Below the pieces are notes generated by a model that saw nothing but the letters and a program-made list of their open reading frames with translations, was not told the DNA's origin and did not search any database. Below are positions 44,460 through 56,064 of a DNA stretch of 64,000 bases, piece after piece (within the stretch, counting starts at the first letter, position 1; every line of letters starts with the position of its first letter). Source of the stretch: Antilocapra americana (taxonomy: Eukaryota; Chordata; Mammalia; Artiodactyla; Antilocapridae); the NCBI GenBank assembly GCA_007570785.1, contig ML664161.1, forward strand, positions 47,460,154 through 47,524,153, read 5' to 3'. The translations under genes and the position numbers were made by a program.

Positions 44460-45590
44460 CCTGATTTCACATAGTTCTTCTTCTGGGGGTTTGTCTTATT
44501 ATTTCATTAAGACCATATTCCTCTGTTGCCTCATTTCACTTAATTTCTTGTTTTTATTTATATATATTGAGTAGGTTGGTTATGTTTCTGATCTTGGAGA
44601 AGTGGCCTTAGGTTGAAGACTTGCCACATGTCCTAGCAATGTATTGCCCTGTGGTCACCAGGGCTATGTGCTCTAGGTGTGCTGCATGGGCCCTTCTGTT
44701 GTGGCACAATGACTACTGTGGTTGGTATGATAGGCATGGCTGATTTCTGGCCCATTTGGTTGCCAGGCCTTGCCTTGTTTAGAGGCTGTCATCTGTTAGT
44801 GAGCCCTGTCAGGTGATGAGGTAGCTGACAGTGAAGCTTTAGAGCATTCCAGAACTAGTGCTGGCCCACTGGTGGGTAGAGTCAGGTCCCAGGGTAACTG
44901 ATTGTGGGTGATCAGCTGTGATTGCCAGTGATCCCAAACTAGAGAGAGCCTACTGCTGAGTGGAACTTGTTCCTGTCATGGCTAGTTGTAGGATCCATTG
45001 CGTCCCAAAGCTGGTATCAGCCTGCTGGTGAATGGGGCTAGATTCCAGACAGCTGGCTGAATGGCTCAAGGTGTCCTGGAGGAGGTTTCAGCCTGCTACT
45101 GGGTGGGATCTAGGCCCAGAGGGTTCTAGGGCTAGTGCTGACTTACTGATAGGCACTGTAGACTCTGACTGCAGAGCCCTGGGATCTCAGAGTTGGAGTC
45201 AGCCCACTTGTGGGAGAGTCGATTCCTCACATGGCTGGCTTGTAGTCCATGGGGTTCCAAAGCTGGTGTTAGCTCACTGGAGGGTGGTATCCTATCCTGG
45301 GATGACTGTCTGAGGTGGTCAAAATATCCCAGAGCTGGTGTTGACAACCTGATGAGTAGGGCTAGGGCACATAAGTTCTTTGGGCTAGAGCCAGCTTGCT
45401 GTTGGATGGATCAGTTCCTAAGACTGTAGACTGTGAGGCCCCAGTGGTGCTAGTGGGTAGGGCCAGGTCCCAGGGCACCTGGGGCTCAGAAGATTCTAAG
45501 GTAGCTGACCTGCAGTGTGTGGAGTTACATGTCTACTTGGCTACATGCTTGGCCTGAGGTGTCCCAATGCCAGTACCAACAGGCTGGGAT
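44460..45590. repeat. degenerate minisatellite from the L1 5' region
   Basis: From about 44850 a unit of roughly 55-75 bp recurs at least nine times with the shared frame 'gctggtgt-agc--ctgg-ggg', for example near 44859, 45008, 45078, 45131, 45193, 45260, 45333, 45386 and 45449. GC content is far above the surroundings. The leading part ('ttctgatcttggagaagtgg', 'ccaggccttgccttgtttag') is what flanks this array in old L1 elements. Confidence 0.75.
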
Positions 45591-45694
45591 AAAAAAAAAT
45601 CATGGAAATAAAAATAATTTATAATCTGTATTTCTCCAGTTTTGTGAAAAAAATTATGTGAAATTTCTAGTTAACTGATCCTACTATATGTGTT

Positions 45695-46302
45695 TGTGTG
45701 CCACTTCTCCAACCCCTCCTCGGGTTTATATGTTGACACTCTATTCCTCAATGTGGCTATACCTGGAGTTAGGGTTCCTCCTAGGAAAGTTGTTGTTCAG
45801 TTGCTCAGAATGGCAGCATGCCAGGGTTCCCTGTCCTTCAATATCTCCTGGAGTTTGCTCAAACTCATGTCCATTGAGTCAGTGATGCCATCCAACCACT
45901 TAATCCTCTGTCACCCCCTTCTCCATCTGCCCTCAATCTTTCCCAGCATCAGGGTCTTTATCAGTGAGTCAGTTCTTCACATCAGGTGGCCAAAATATTA
46001 GAGTTTTAGCTTCTACAGAAGTGATTATGTTTAAATGAGGTTATAGGGGTGGGGTCCAAGTTTGATAGCATTAGTGTTCTTATAAGAAGTGGCATCTTTC
46101 TCCACATTCAAATACTGGGGAAAGGATAGGTGAGGACACAGCAAGAAGGTGGCTACCTGCAAACCAGAAAAATAGCATCCACCGGAAACTGAGGCCCTGA
46201 TCTTGGACTTTCAACTTCAAAAACATATAGGAAAATAAATTGTGTTTTTTAAGCCACTTAGTCTACTTTTTTATGGCAGATCAAGCAAACTAATACATAC
46301 CC
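45695..46302 (+). mobile_element. MLT1-type LTR split by BovB
   Basis: Left part 45695-45789 ('gtttatatgttgacactcta') and right part 46014-46302 ('gattatgtttaaatgaggtt', 'gatcttggactttcaacttc', 'tttttaagccacttagtcta') join into one plus-strand LTR once the BovB is removed. No retroviral coding region adjoins it. Confidence 0.72.
45790..46013 (-). mobile_element. BovB LINE fragment, 5'-truncated
   Basis: About 225 bp of the C-terminal end only: 'gttcagttgctcagaatgg', 'ctcctggagtttgctcaaac', 'caatctttcccagcatcagg'. The reversed tail is shorter than in other copies. Confidence 0.9.
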
Positions 46303-47067
46303 CATGACTCCTCTTTACCCAGTGGAGTAGTAGTGGCCCTTGGAGACATTGGTGATGCTGCCTGAATGATCCACACCTTCACCTGAATTTGCATTCAGGC
46401 AAAACAATGCTTTTGGCACCCAGATCACTAACAGATAGTTTGAATTCCTGTAGTATATACTTTGGTGTACCAGCCAGCTCTTCCTTCAGTACTGAAAAAT
46501 TTACTTTTCTAGAAACTAGAAGAGGGTTAATAGCTCTCAAATCATAGTATTTGCAAAAATCTGCCCTCAGCTTGTGAATGCTGCCACAGCTAAGGCCCCA
46601 CCTCCTTCCTGGAGTAGCTTTCATCCTGGCCCGCCACTACATCATGGACTAAAAAATGTCATCTCTGTTTCAGAGCAACTTGTGGGATTGGCTGAAACAT
46701 TCAGTAAGGCTGCGTCAGGATCAAACTTCTTCCCCTGATGAATCTTTCATTCTTTCTTTCCCTTCAAAAGTGTTGATTTCAAGAGCAATACACAATAAAT
46801 TTTTTTCCAGTCTTACCTTCACATCAGAATCTGCTTCCTAGAGAACCCAACTGTAACTTCCCTCATCAAAATCACCATTAGTTTTATTTTTCTTGTATAA
46901 AGAATAAAAGACTACAGGGAAAAGGGGAGGACAATGTTATAAATAGAGCATAACCCAAAAAATTAGAAGGAAAGCTTGGATGGGAAAAAAAAAAATCCTG
47001 GATTCTGTTTTTTCTCTTTCACATGTGTTACCAGTGTTTCCTTCCTAACATTTTTTAGTGGCAATAT
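46303..47067. other. unassigned, possibly LTR-related sequence
   Basis: The part at 46630-46860 ends in 'cttcctagagaacccaactg', a phrase common at the end of old mammalian LTR or related repeats. I could not assign it. An 81-codon minus frame (46379-46624) shows no recognised domain. Confidence 0.3.
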
Positions 47068-47076
47068 AGTCATATC

Positions 47077-47292
47077 AGGCTTCTCAGGTGGCTCAGTGGT
47101 AAGGTATCTGCCTGTAATACAGGAGACAAGAGATGTGGGTTTTATTCCTGGTTCAGGAAGACTCCATGGAAAAGGAAATAGCAACCGACTCCAGTGTTCT
47201 TGCCCTGAATACCCACAGACAGAGCGTCATGGGTATGATGTACAGTGCATGATGTCACAAGCAGTAGGATATGACTCAGCATACACACAGAC
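47077..47292 (+). mobile_element. Bov-tA SINE, diverged
   Basis: Head 'ggcttctcaggtggctcagt', body 'agcaaccgactccagtgttc', diverged end with an ACAC tail. Short flanks AGTCATA (47068-47074 and 47293-47299) may be the target site. Confidence 0.88.
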
Positions 47293-47301
47293 AGTCATAC
47301 C

Positions 47302-49119
47302 ATTCCACAGAAGCACCATCAAATTAAAATATGTTCACTGTTAACAAACTTCATATAAGAAGAAATCAATGTTCCTTTTCAACCTAAAACAGATTTTCAG
47401 TAACTTCAATTACTTTGAATGTACAAGGTCTATTCCTGTATCCTCAATTGTGTTCTCTCTCCTCTTCTCAATTCACCTTAACTAAAACATAGTCAATACT
47501 ACCGTTCCTTCAAGGCCCAACCCAGTTTCTTTATAAAATCTTAGAGTCTCAGTTTCTCTGTAAAATCTTCTTTGTCCAACCCTATCTCTTCTATCTGTAG
47601 AGTCTGAGTGTACTATCCTATCAATGAACTGAAAGCTTTGGAGTTCTACAGTTTATACCTCCAAATGCCTTATATGTTTTTAGAGATAGGGAGTAAGTGT
47701 TGTAGTTCTTTAAACCCATTAATGAGCTCATACCTTGAATATCACCTAGCAAACATCAAATTTAAACATATATAAAAACTTTAGAGTTAGGAGTATTTCC
47801 AGTGAATGTTGGCAACAGTGATTTCTTACTTCTTTTTTCAACATTATTTAAAATTCTGATCATCTTTCTGTATTACTAAATATTTTTAGTAAGGGAGTTT
47901 TTTTTGGTGCTTTACAAGACATCATTTTAAATAGTAGCTTCACATAATTTTATTTGAATTTTAAAAAGTAATGTTATATACACCATTGTCATTTATTAAC
48001 CAAGTATGACAAGCTTTCTTCTGTATGAGTGAATTAACACTTTAGAGATCATTCCTAATATAACAACAACAACAAAAAATAATTGGGTTACCGTTGCTTG
48101 CTATGTTTTAGGAAGAATAAGGCAATACTTTCTGACATTTTTTCTTCCAAAGTCTTAATGTCATATAAAACTCCTAGAGAAAAGTATCAGTTTCAAAACT
48201 TTGTAAAAAGAAAACACAGAATCTGTGAAATTAGGTGGTCAGAAGGAAAAGAGGAATAGGTATAAAAAAACACAAAGTTTTATTTTTAAGTTCTACTGGG
48301 GCCTATTTGAATATAGTTTTTAGCTAGTTAAGGTTGTCACTGCTATAATATGCCAAAAGAAATTAAAATAGAGAGCAAATTATGCCTCATGAAGATGTGA
48401 AGAAGAAATACTTAATAGGAAAGATTTAGCAATCAATACCTCTGACAGTTGTTTCCACTGATGGTGTTGGAATAATAGTACCAATATTATGGTACTGTAG
48501 CTAAAAGTAGACAACACCTTAGTGTTAATATTGGGCAAGTTATTTAAGATGTCTAATGCTTAACTTTCTCCTTTTCAAAGTGCACAAAATATTATGCTGG
48601 GTGCACAATAAATACTTTTAAAATGGGGGTGTGTTTTTGCAAAAACTGAATTTGATAGATTAATATGCTGAGAAATTTTTCTTTTCACAGATTTGGATGT
48701 GTGAATCTAATAAATGTGCCTCCCTTTCATCAGGTTGGTTAGCCAATGCTATATGGACTACTTGTTCCTACTTGCTTACTGGAGCTAACAAAGGACATGA
48801 TGTTGATTTGACTAGGCAGCAACAAGTTTTACACGACTAATTCTTGGAATATTGTGAGTTTCCAAAATAAATGGAATATTTACAGATAAATAAATATTTA
48901 TTATGCTTCCATAATAAACATTGTTCAATTAATTAATACCAAAAATGAAACCAGCCCTTCTTTATTGATTAGAACCACTTAAGGTTAACCTGTAGAATAT
49001 CTGTATACTGCTTAAGGAGTATCAGGCTTCTTCAAACCTCCCTGTTCAATATTAAATACAGATGTAGGTTTCAGATAGGGATAAATTATCTGTGCTATTT
49101 ATGGATTAGAATCTTTCCC
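47302..49119. other. unassigned AT-rich sequence
   Basis: No recognised repeat and no open frame of note. Includes 'aacaacaacaac' at about 48064-48074. Confidence 0.5.
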
Positions 49120-49857
49120 CTATTCTTTAGGTAGGAGACAATTTAGACAGTCATGAAAGCATTACTTCTACCTTTCTTTAAAATCTGTACTGGAGGCAAC
49201 TTGGTCCCAAATGCTTTGAGAGACTTAACTACTACTGGAGACACCAGGCACCAAAGAAGTGGGGTGGATGAGGACTGAAAAATAGACACTGATTGAAAAA
49301 CTATATACAGGGCAGCTGGAACACTCCAGGTCTCTTTCTCCATGCTTGTAGTAAGAAAATTATTCAGCATATCCCCTCTCTCCCCTGCCTGCTCTCCACT
49401 GACAGGATAGCAGTTGCCTATTTTCTGAAAGACTCTAGATTTTGTAACAGGAGCACAGTGGAGAGAAGGAGGGTGTATAAGAGTGAAAACGAAATACGAT
49501 GAAGTCTACATACTACATACCCTCTGCTTCTCTTGCCTAGAAACTATACATAAAGATTATCTCTCCACTTTCTACCACAAGAAGCTGGAAAAGGGAGCAT
49601 TCTGGGTGCAACTCTACAACCCAAGAAAAATCCTTATTGTGGTATTTTTGCGGTTCCTCGATCAAAAAGGTGGCTTGCTTTCAGCTCACATATGGTTAAC
49701 TACTCTTCCAACTTTACTCTTCCAGGAAGACACTCAGCTTCAGTGAGCTGTTTGATGTCTCTGGAATATGAATGGACAAATCAAGATTAGTTGTTATGTA
49801 AAAAGTGTTTTCAATGTCAAACAAAGAAATCAAAGTAATTAAAAACAAAACACAAAG

Positions 49858-49875
49858 AAGGAAGGAAGGAAGGAA
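49858..49875. repeat. (GAAG)n microsatellite
   Basis: About four copies of the tetranucleotide. Confidence 0.85.
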
Positions 49876-50388
49876 CTAAATAAGTGCAGAGAAGAACAGG
49901 TGGAAACCTAACTGCTACTAAGAAAGAAAATAGTATATAAGTCTCTAAATTAAATATAAATAGTAAATATGAAATATAATAAAAAAAATCAGAAGTTCTA
50001 CTACATAAAGCCAAGTAAACCTCTCAGAAAAGAACATAAGAGAGGTAAACTATGATAATTCTTGAGAATCAATCTGGAAAGGTACAAAATCCAATCATTT
50101 TTTTGAAATTTCACCCCTACACCACCTCCAAAATAAAGAATTGAAAAATTAGAGAGAAATAAATTATGCATATGAAAATTTCTCAGAATCACAAGGCTAA
50201 TGATTGAAATAAAAATTTCAGAACAATAAACATAAGAGGAAACTCTAAAAGCTTCCAGAATATAATGCAAAAACAAGTACCCAAACACAATCAAAGGAAA
50301 AGGAATCACAATAGCATTTGGAATTGTTATCAGTCATACTGGATGCCAGAAGACTGAGGAATGATGCCTTCCAACAGTGAGAGAAAAA

Positions 50389-50849
50389 TGAAACGGGTCA
50401 ATATTGCTAAGACAGCTTGCTGAAGCAGAGCCAGGAGGCCATTTAGAAAATGTGACTTAAGCATACATCTCAGCCTGGATTGAGTCTGACCACTGACGAT
50501 GAAGTCGTCTAAAACACCTACCAGAAATCAAACTCAAACTTATTGGACCCTTACTCTAAAATAATTCATGACGATCTGTCTACTTCTCAGACCCCACCTT
50601 AAAACAACTCAGATCGTAACAACAAATATTTTCTGACTCTCATCAATCACAATTCTTTCCAGATAACTTTTAGCAACTGTGGGACTTTTTGTATGTATAA
50701 GCCCCCACTCTTCCTCTTCCTCTGAACACTCTTTCAGGCTTACTCAAATCTGTGTCTCCTAAATTGCCATTCTTAAACCCTCAAATCAGTAATATTTTTT
50801 TTACATTTGCAGCTTCCTGCATTACTTTTTCTGGTTGACACACTTGTCA
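50389..50849 (+). mobile_element. probable ERV-derived solo LTR
   Basis: A GC-balanced block inside the old L1 begins with TG and ends with CA. It has a pyrimidine-rich late part 'ccactcttcctcttcctctg', then 'ggcttactcaaatctgtgtc', as in the R/U5 region of gammaretrovirus-like LTRs. The L1 text 'gagagaaaaatg' on the left and 'gggaaaatgg' on the right may flank it as a target repeat. No internal viral genes adjoin it. Exact ends and family are uncertain. Confidence 0.5.
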
Positions 50850-51700
50850 GGGAAAATGGTTTTTACCCTACCCAAACTACTAGTCAAGTGGGAAGATAAA
50901 AATAAAGTTATTTTCGGACACCTGGTAATTCTAAAGGTAACTGCCCACCTTCCTCTTCGCAACAGGTTACTGGAGAACATACTTCAGCAAAACAAATGAA
51001 AGAAAGAATACATGATATGTAGAAAACTGGAGGTTCAGCGTAGGGAATTTACCAAGAAGGCCCAGGACAGCAGCTATGCAGCAGGCCTGAAGAGTAGCAA
51101 TTTATGTGAGAACATGATGTTAGAAGGTTGGAAGTGGGCAGTTTCCAAGAAGAATGATAAATCGAATTATAGATTATTTGATAGCTTTGAGTGTTCGGCA
51201 AAAATTATTACAAGGCATTACCCAGATCTGTTGGAACATTTAGTAAAGGATTATTGACAGACATATAGAAAACTAAGCAAAACAAAAGCAATTACCAACT
51301 CCAGGACAAACTGAAGGTAGCATACTATTAAAATAATAGTGCATTCTTAAGCTCAGTAATAATGCTTACATAATCACAATGATGTAAACATGGACTATAG
51401 ATTTAATGAAAGTTGTGATAAAATAATTTTTGGAAGACAGAGGGAGAAAAAGGATGGTGGCAATATCCTAAAACTCAACTAGTCAATAGGCCATATTTTA
51501 AATGGATGCATCAAGAGAGAGCAGAATAAAAATATTACTTTAACATACAGAATTGTAAAACAGAATCTATAGCTAGTAGAGTTAAATGAGTATAGAGCTG
51601 CATATAGAAAGGGAAGGAGAAGGGTGACAGGCAAGGAATAGCTGACTCTCAATGTAAGCCCTTTAGATCTATTTGATTGTTTTTAATTGTATACTTGTAT

Positions 51701-52082
51701 CACTCTACTTTAAAAAAACTATAAAAAGATGTTTAGATGTTCAAAGAAAGAACTGAGGAAAACTGAAATGAATCAAAAGATATAATCAAAACATAACTAC
51801 AAAATTTTCTATGATTAAAACAATAGATATAGGGAATAAGGCAAAATTATTCAAATAAGTTCATCCTTAAATACAGTATGGAAGAATATATTAATTAGCA
51901 AGTTTTTAAAAATCTCAAGTCTCCAAGCTAAAATATATATATTATATATATATAATATTATACAACTTTGAAGGTAAAGGCTATAATTCAATAATATTGA
52001 AAGAAATTCTTGTGTTATGAAAGCAAATTAAGTACATTTTCAGTCAAACTTCAAAGTTTTCAGAACTAAAATATTAGCTACC
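51701..52082. other. unassigned AT-rich sequence with (AT)n
   Basis: Contains a near-palindromic (AT)n/(TAA) tract at about 51932-51960. Nothing else recognised. Confidence 0.55.
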
Positions 52083-52096
52083 TACATATCATTTTT

Positions 52097-52556
52097 TTTT
52101 AAGTCTTGAATCTTTATTATTTTTTTTTAATTTTATTATTATTTTTTTTAATTGTTTTTGCCATACATTGTCATGATATCACCATGGGTTTACATATGCT
52201 TCCCCTCCGGACCCCCCTCCCTCCTCCCTCCCCCCCGGGAAATCTCGCTGCACCAGCCCCGAGCATCAGTCCTGGGCTGGCGATTGATTAGACATATGAT
52301 AATTAACATGCTTCAACGCCCTTCTCCCATATCATCCCACCCTTACCCTCATCCACAAAGTCCACGAGTCTATTCTATACATCTGCGTTCCTTTTGCTGT
52401 CTCGTATGTTGGGTTCTCGTTACCGTCTTTCTAAATTCCATATATATGCGTTAATATACTGTATTGTTGTTTTTGTTTCTGGCTTACTTCACTCTGGATA
52501 ATGGGCTCCAGTTTCGTCCATCTGAGTAGAATTGCTTCAAATGAATTTTTTTTTTT
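52097..52556 (-). mobile_element. L1-BT-like 3' end with exact 14-bp target duplication
   Basis: TACATATCATTTTT occurs at 52083-52096 and 52557-52570. The insert starts with an interrupted poly-T (52097-52152), then 3' UTR ('ttgccatacattgtcatgat', 'gaaatctcgctgcaccagcc', 'cacaaagtccacgagtctat') and reaches the end of ORF2 ('tggcttacttcactctggat', 'gtttcgtccatctgagtaga'). Very low visible decay suggests it is among the youngest insertions here. The tail contains a non-A segment (52101-52119). Confidence 0.95.
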
Positions 52557-52570
52557 TACATATCATTTTT

Positions 52571-53184
52571 AAAAGAAATTGTATAAAGTTTTCAGATGAT
52601 CCAAAAATGACCCAAAATTAATCTGAACAGAATAGAGGTGCTATATATTAAAAAAACAATATTCTTGCTTCCCTGTGGGAAAATCAATAGACAGAATGAA
52701 AATTAATTGTAAGATTCCTGAAGGGAGTGGCTGCCTAAACAATCTTTTCAAAAATGATACCAAAACTGAAAAAAAAATATAGAAAGGATTTTGCCACTCT
52801 TTCCTGGGACATCTAGCTGAAACTTAAAAGCAGAAAGTTTTATTAAGCTTTATTTCTTGTAATGGCAAGAGCTCTGTGATTAGAACAAGAAATCCCAAGG
52901 GAAACATCTACACTCTCTGAAGTCTAACTAAAATTGATTTTCATCTCTTTTTTAAAAAAGCAAAAAGAAAACTAAGACATGGTAGAATGATTTTTTTTTG
53001 TTTGTTTATCTTGCTTATATTTGCTAAATCTTCCTTAACAGTGAGATTTATTTTACTTATGAAAGAAAAAAATGTAGATTGTAAAGAAAACTTCAGATAT
53101 AGAAACAAGCTGAAAAAAATAGAAAATTATGAGATTTTAAAAACACAGTTACTCAAAGGAATTCATTTAAATATTCATAGGTAA
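52571..53184. other. unassigned AT-rich sequence
   Basis: No recognised repeat. A 65-codon lysine-rich plus frame (52987-53184) reflects base composition. Confidence 0.5.
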
Positions 53185-53335
53185 TTACTGTGTGTTAGTC
53201 ACTGAGGATACAGAATACTTATGTGTTCCCTGATTTCCTGAAACTTTTAGTCTAGTGAGAAAGAGAGGCATTTACTACATAATCATGAAAAACATTAATA
53301 CAAATTTAAAACTCAAGTAATGCTTGCCACTAATG
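53185..53335 (-). mobile_element. L2 3'-end relic (reverse)
   Basis: 'gtgtgttagtcactgaggat' and 'ttttagtctagtgagaaaga' correspond to the reversed L2 tail ('...tgccaggcactgtgctagg' and 'cttacagtctagtgg'). Confidence 0.5.
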
Positions 53336-53704
53336 TCTGTTTAATGATAAAGAGGTATTTATCAAAGTGTCAATTTTAGTTCAATTTTTATTTATTCCCT
53401 TTACTTCTGACCCACGAACTATGAAAAAATGAACACCATATCTACCCTAGAGGTGACTGAGATATGGATTCGACATGTTGGAAAAGATTTGAAGATTCTG
53501 AAGTACATTTGCTTTGATAAGTTAAGAGCCTAGTTGGCCATCTTGGTTACTCTTTTTTTTTTTTTTTTACTTAACTCAGGAATGTGGAGAAATCACATCA
53601 CTACTTTGAACTTCAGGTTCTTCTTTTATAAAACACAGATACCTTTCTCATACTGTTTATATAAAAATGAAATAAAACAGAACATCCATATCTGGCTAGA
53701 AACT

Positions 53705-53900
53705 TTGTATAGGTTACAAAACTAATTCTTACAATAACTTATGAAGTTATTATTATCCCCATTTTCCAGATGAGGAAAGTGTGATTCATAATGATTAAAA
53801 AATATATTATACAGATGGTCCATAGTGTCAGAGATGAAGCTGAGAAATGAAACAAAGTTTTTCTGATTCCAGATCATTTTCTCTTTCCATTAAACTTTAC
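53705..53900 (+). mobile_element. MIR SINE
   Basis: 'gaagttattattatccccat' and 'tttccagatgaggaaagtgt' are the MIR core; the following part is diverged. Confidence 0.72.
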
Positions 53901-54173
53901 CTTATCTCACAGCTATCTAGATTTTAGAAGACTATTTTTACAAACAAAACATAATCCAAGACACGAGGTTCTGGGAGTGAAATGGCTGTTGCCATGACTT
54001 GCAAATAAATGTCTCCTAGGAGTAGGTATAATTATGTTTGAGAACTGGGAGAGGGGTTACGACTGAATGTTTTTTGAAATCCCTTTCAAACCTAAGAATT
54101 TGCATGTGTGTGTGTGTATTTAGACATAACCACTCTTTCCCTCAACTACTGATGATACCTGCAAAAAGGGAAA

Positions 54174-54378
54174 ATGTTAGTCACTTAGTCATGTCCAACT
54201 CTTTGGGACCCTACGGACAATACTCTGTCAGGCTTCTCTGTCCATGGGATTGTCCACACAAGAGTATTGGAGTGAGTAGCCATTCTCTTCTCCAAGGCAT
54301 CTTTCTGATTCAGGGATCTAACCCCAGTCTCCTACATTACACATGAATTCTTCACCATCTGAGCCACCAGGGAAGCCC
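54174..54378 (-). mobile_element. Bov-tA SINE
   Basis: Minus-strand full-length copy ending 'gagccaccagggaagcccaa'. Target duplication not clear. Confidence 0.92.
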
Positions 54379-55058
54379 AAGTTCCTCTTAAAAAAGCCAA
54401 AAGCAGTAGCAGTTGCCAGAATATATCTTGCATTCTAATGCAGGTGGTTGAAACTTGAACAGTGCTGAGACACAATAGCAATTTATGTGTTGGAAAGCTC
54501 CCATGTCTGTCAAAACATGTTAGATATTGCATCAACAGCAAGCTGCTTAAACTGTCACAGTGAATTTCTGAGCTATTTGCAAACGTTTGGAAGTATGAAA
54601 GGGAAGAGTGTAAACAATTCATGAAATTTACAAAACCATTTCAGCATCTTGGAACTATAGCTATTTAAAAACTTGCATGTCTTTTAACATTAAAGTATGA
54701 GGAAATGTTAAATTTAAAATAGCCAGACTCCAAATCATCAGAAGACTAAAGCTGAGTTTGGTAGCCAGGGGTAACTACTTTATGCTGTCTTCCCATTGCA
54801 ATGAACGGGGTAAGGAAGCAAAGATCATGGCCATGAAATCTTCCATTTATAAACTTATCTTTCTCAGAACAATTTGTTTTTGGTTTGACCCACAGAAAAG
54901 AAAGCAACATGCAAAAGCTTGTATTAAAGAAGATTTTGTCTTAGTCCTTTTTTTTTAATCAAACTAGCTCTGCCAAACAAAACAAAACAAAAGGGGAAGG
55001 CATTTCTCCCTCCTCCCTGGCCTAAGACAGTCACTGTGCTCCTGTGATTTCTCATTCT
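54379..55058. other. unassigned sequence with (AAAAC)n
   Basis: A short (AAAAC)n lies at about 54977-54992. No recognised interspersed repeat. Confidence 0.5.
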
Positions 55059-55253
55059 TGTTTAGTCACTAAGTCATGTCTAACTCTGCGACCCCATGGA
55101 CTGCAGTCCACCAGGCTCCTCTGTCCATAGGATTTCCCAGACAAGAATATTGTAGTGAGTTGCCATTTCCTTCTCCAAGGGATCTTCCTGACCCAGGGAT
55201 CAAACCAGTGTCTCCTACATTGCAGGTGGGTTGTTTACCACTGAGCCACCAGG
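55059..55253 (-). mobile_element. Bov-tA SINE
   Basis: Minus-strand copy, 'gtttagtcactaagtcatgt' to 'accactgagccaccaggg'. A small deletion removes part of the 'actctttgtgacccc' block. Confidence 0.92.
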
Positions 55254-55379
55254 GATTTATTGAAGGTGTTAAAATATGGCTAGAAAGCAAATAAGCTGAT
55301 TAAGATCAAAGAAATGTAGCAAATATATTTTTTGGACAGTCTATTTCTGCCTCCAATGTAAATTCCAATGTAAATACTG

Positions 55380-55525
55380 GGCCTAAATTAGGAATTCTAA
55401 TCCTGGTTTCCTGGCTTTTTGAAGTCATTACATTGTTCAATGTTTCAGTTTCTCCATCTCTAAAATAAAGACAGTAGTATTTTTGTGTTCTATAATTTAC
55501 ACAGGTGTAGAGAAGAAAATATCTG
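55380..55525 (+). mobile_element. MIR SINE relic
   Basis: 'tttcagtttctccatctcta' followed by 'aaataaagacagtagtattt' is the mid-MIR block; ends approximate. Confidence 0.55.
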
Positions 55526-55767
55526 GATAATACATTCTCTAAATCTATTTAAAAGCAAGTGATGATTTATGCAAATCATCATCATCATCACCATTATTAC
55601 TAGACAAAAGAATAAATTTCATTCCAATTTTGATATTCACAACTTACCTAAATTTAAATTAACAAGAAAAGAAGTTCTGAAACTGTTCATTACTAAATGT
55701 TAGGCGCTGATCAAGTCATTTGGATATCTTTTGTGTAGTATGTCTGACTGCAGAGAGAAGCAGTAGA

Positions 55768-55802
55768 ATGTGCGTGTGTGTGTGTGTGTGTGTGCGCGCG
55801 CA
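55768..55802. repeat. (TG)n/(CG)n microsatellite
   Basis: About 12 TG units ending in GCGCGCGC. Alternating purine-pyrimidine of this kind can form Z-DNA. Confidence 0.92.
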
Positions 55803-56064
55803 GGTGCTTAAATGTGTGTTAATGCTAAGTAGCACAAAGAACCAGTCATCTGGGAAGATCTACCTGATAGCATCTTCACTACAGTTTTCTGGTATCCAGG
55901 TGTTGCTCAGGGCCCTGTCTACCTACCTTATGTTGTAATGTGACCGTGAATCCCAAGACTTGCTATTTATAGTGTCTTTATTTAGTTATACCTCCAGGTG
56001 TATTTTGTGTGGCTAATTTCTAATCTAGATGACTAACCAAATCACTCTGAGAGATACAATTGTG

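Larger units (their letters stand above)
35836..45590 (-). mobile_element. ancient L1 with 3' UTR, ORF2 and 5' region, split by six insertions
   Basis: The plus strand follows the reverse of an old L1 in order: 3' UTR ('gagatataattgacatacag', 'caccaccatgttagtttctg'), then ORF2 ('gatggacacttaggttgctt', 'ttattgaagagactgtcttt', 'aagattgttttggctatttg', 'tgttgaggtatgttccctct', 'cctattattattgtgttact'), then spacer (to 41740), then a 5' minisatellite region (44460-45590). Inserted: Bov-tA 36761, Bov-tA plus SINE head 38411, Bov-A2 38876, L1-BT end 40002, BovB 41746. ORF2 is riddled with stops. Confidence 0.85.
49120..51700 (+). mobile_element. probable ancient L1 (L1ME/L1M4-like), split by an LTR
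   Basis: Phrases typical of old L1 5' and inter-ORF regions appear in order: 'gaaagactctagattttgta' and 'acaggagcacagtggagaga' (49426-49470), 'agaagctggaaaagggagca' (49580), 'attgtggtatttttgcggtt' (49636), 'aaaagcttccagaatataat' (50246), 'actggatgccagaagactga' (50338), then after the LTR 'acaggttactggagaacata' (50962) and 'caaaacaaatgaaag'. Family naming is from memory. Confidence 0.45.

Noticed and set aside
45032..45429. Overlapping 93-, 71- and 78-codon frames in GC-rich sequence
   Set aside because: They come from the degenerate minisatellite of the L1 5' region; absence of stops reflects GC content and repetition.
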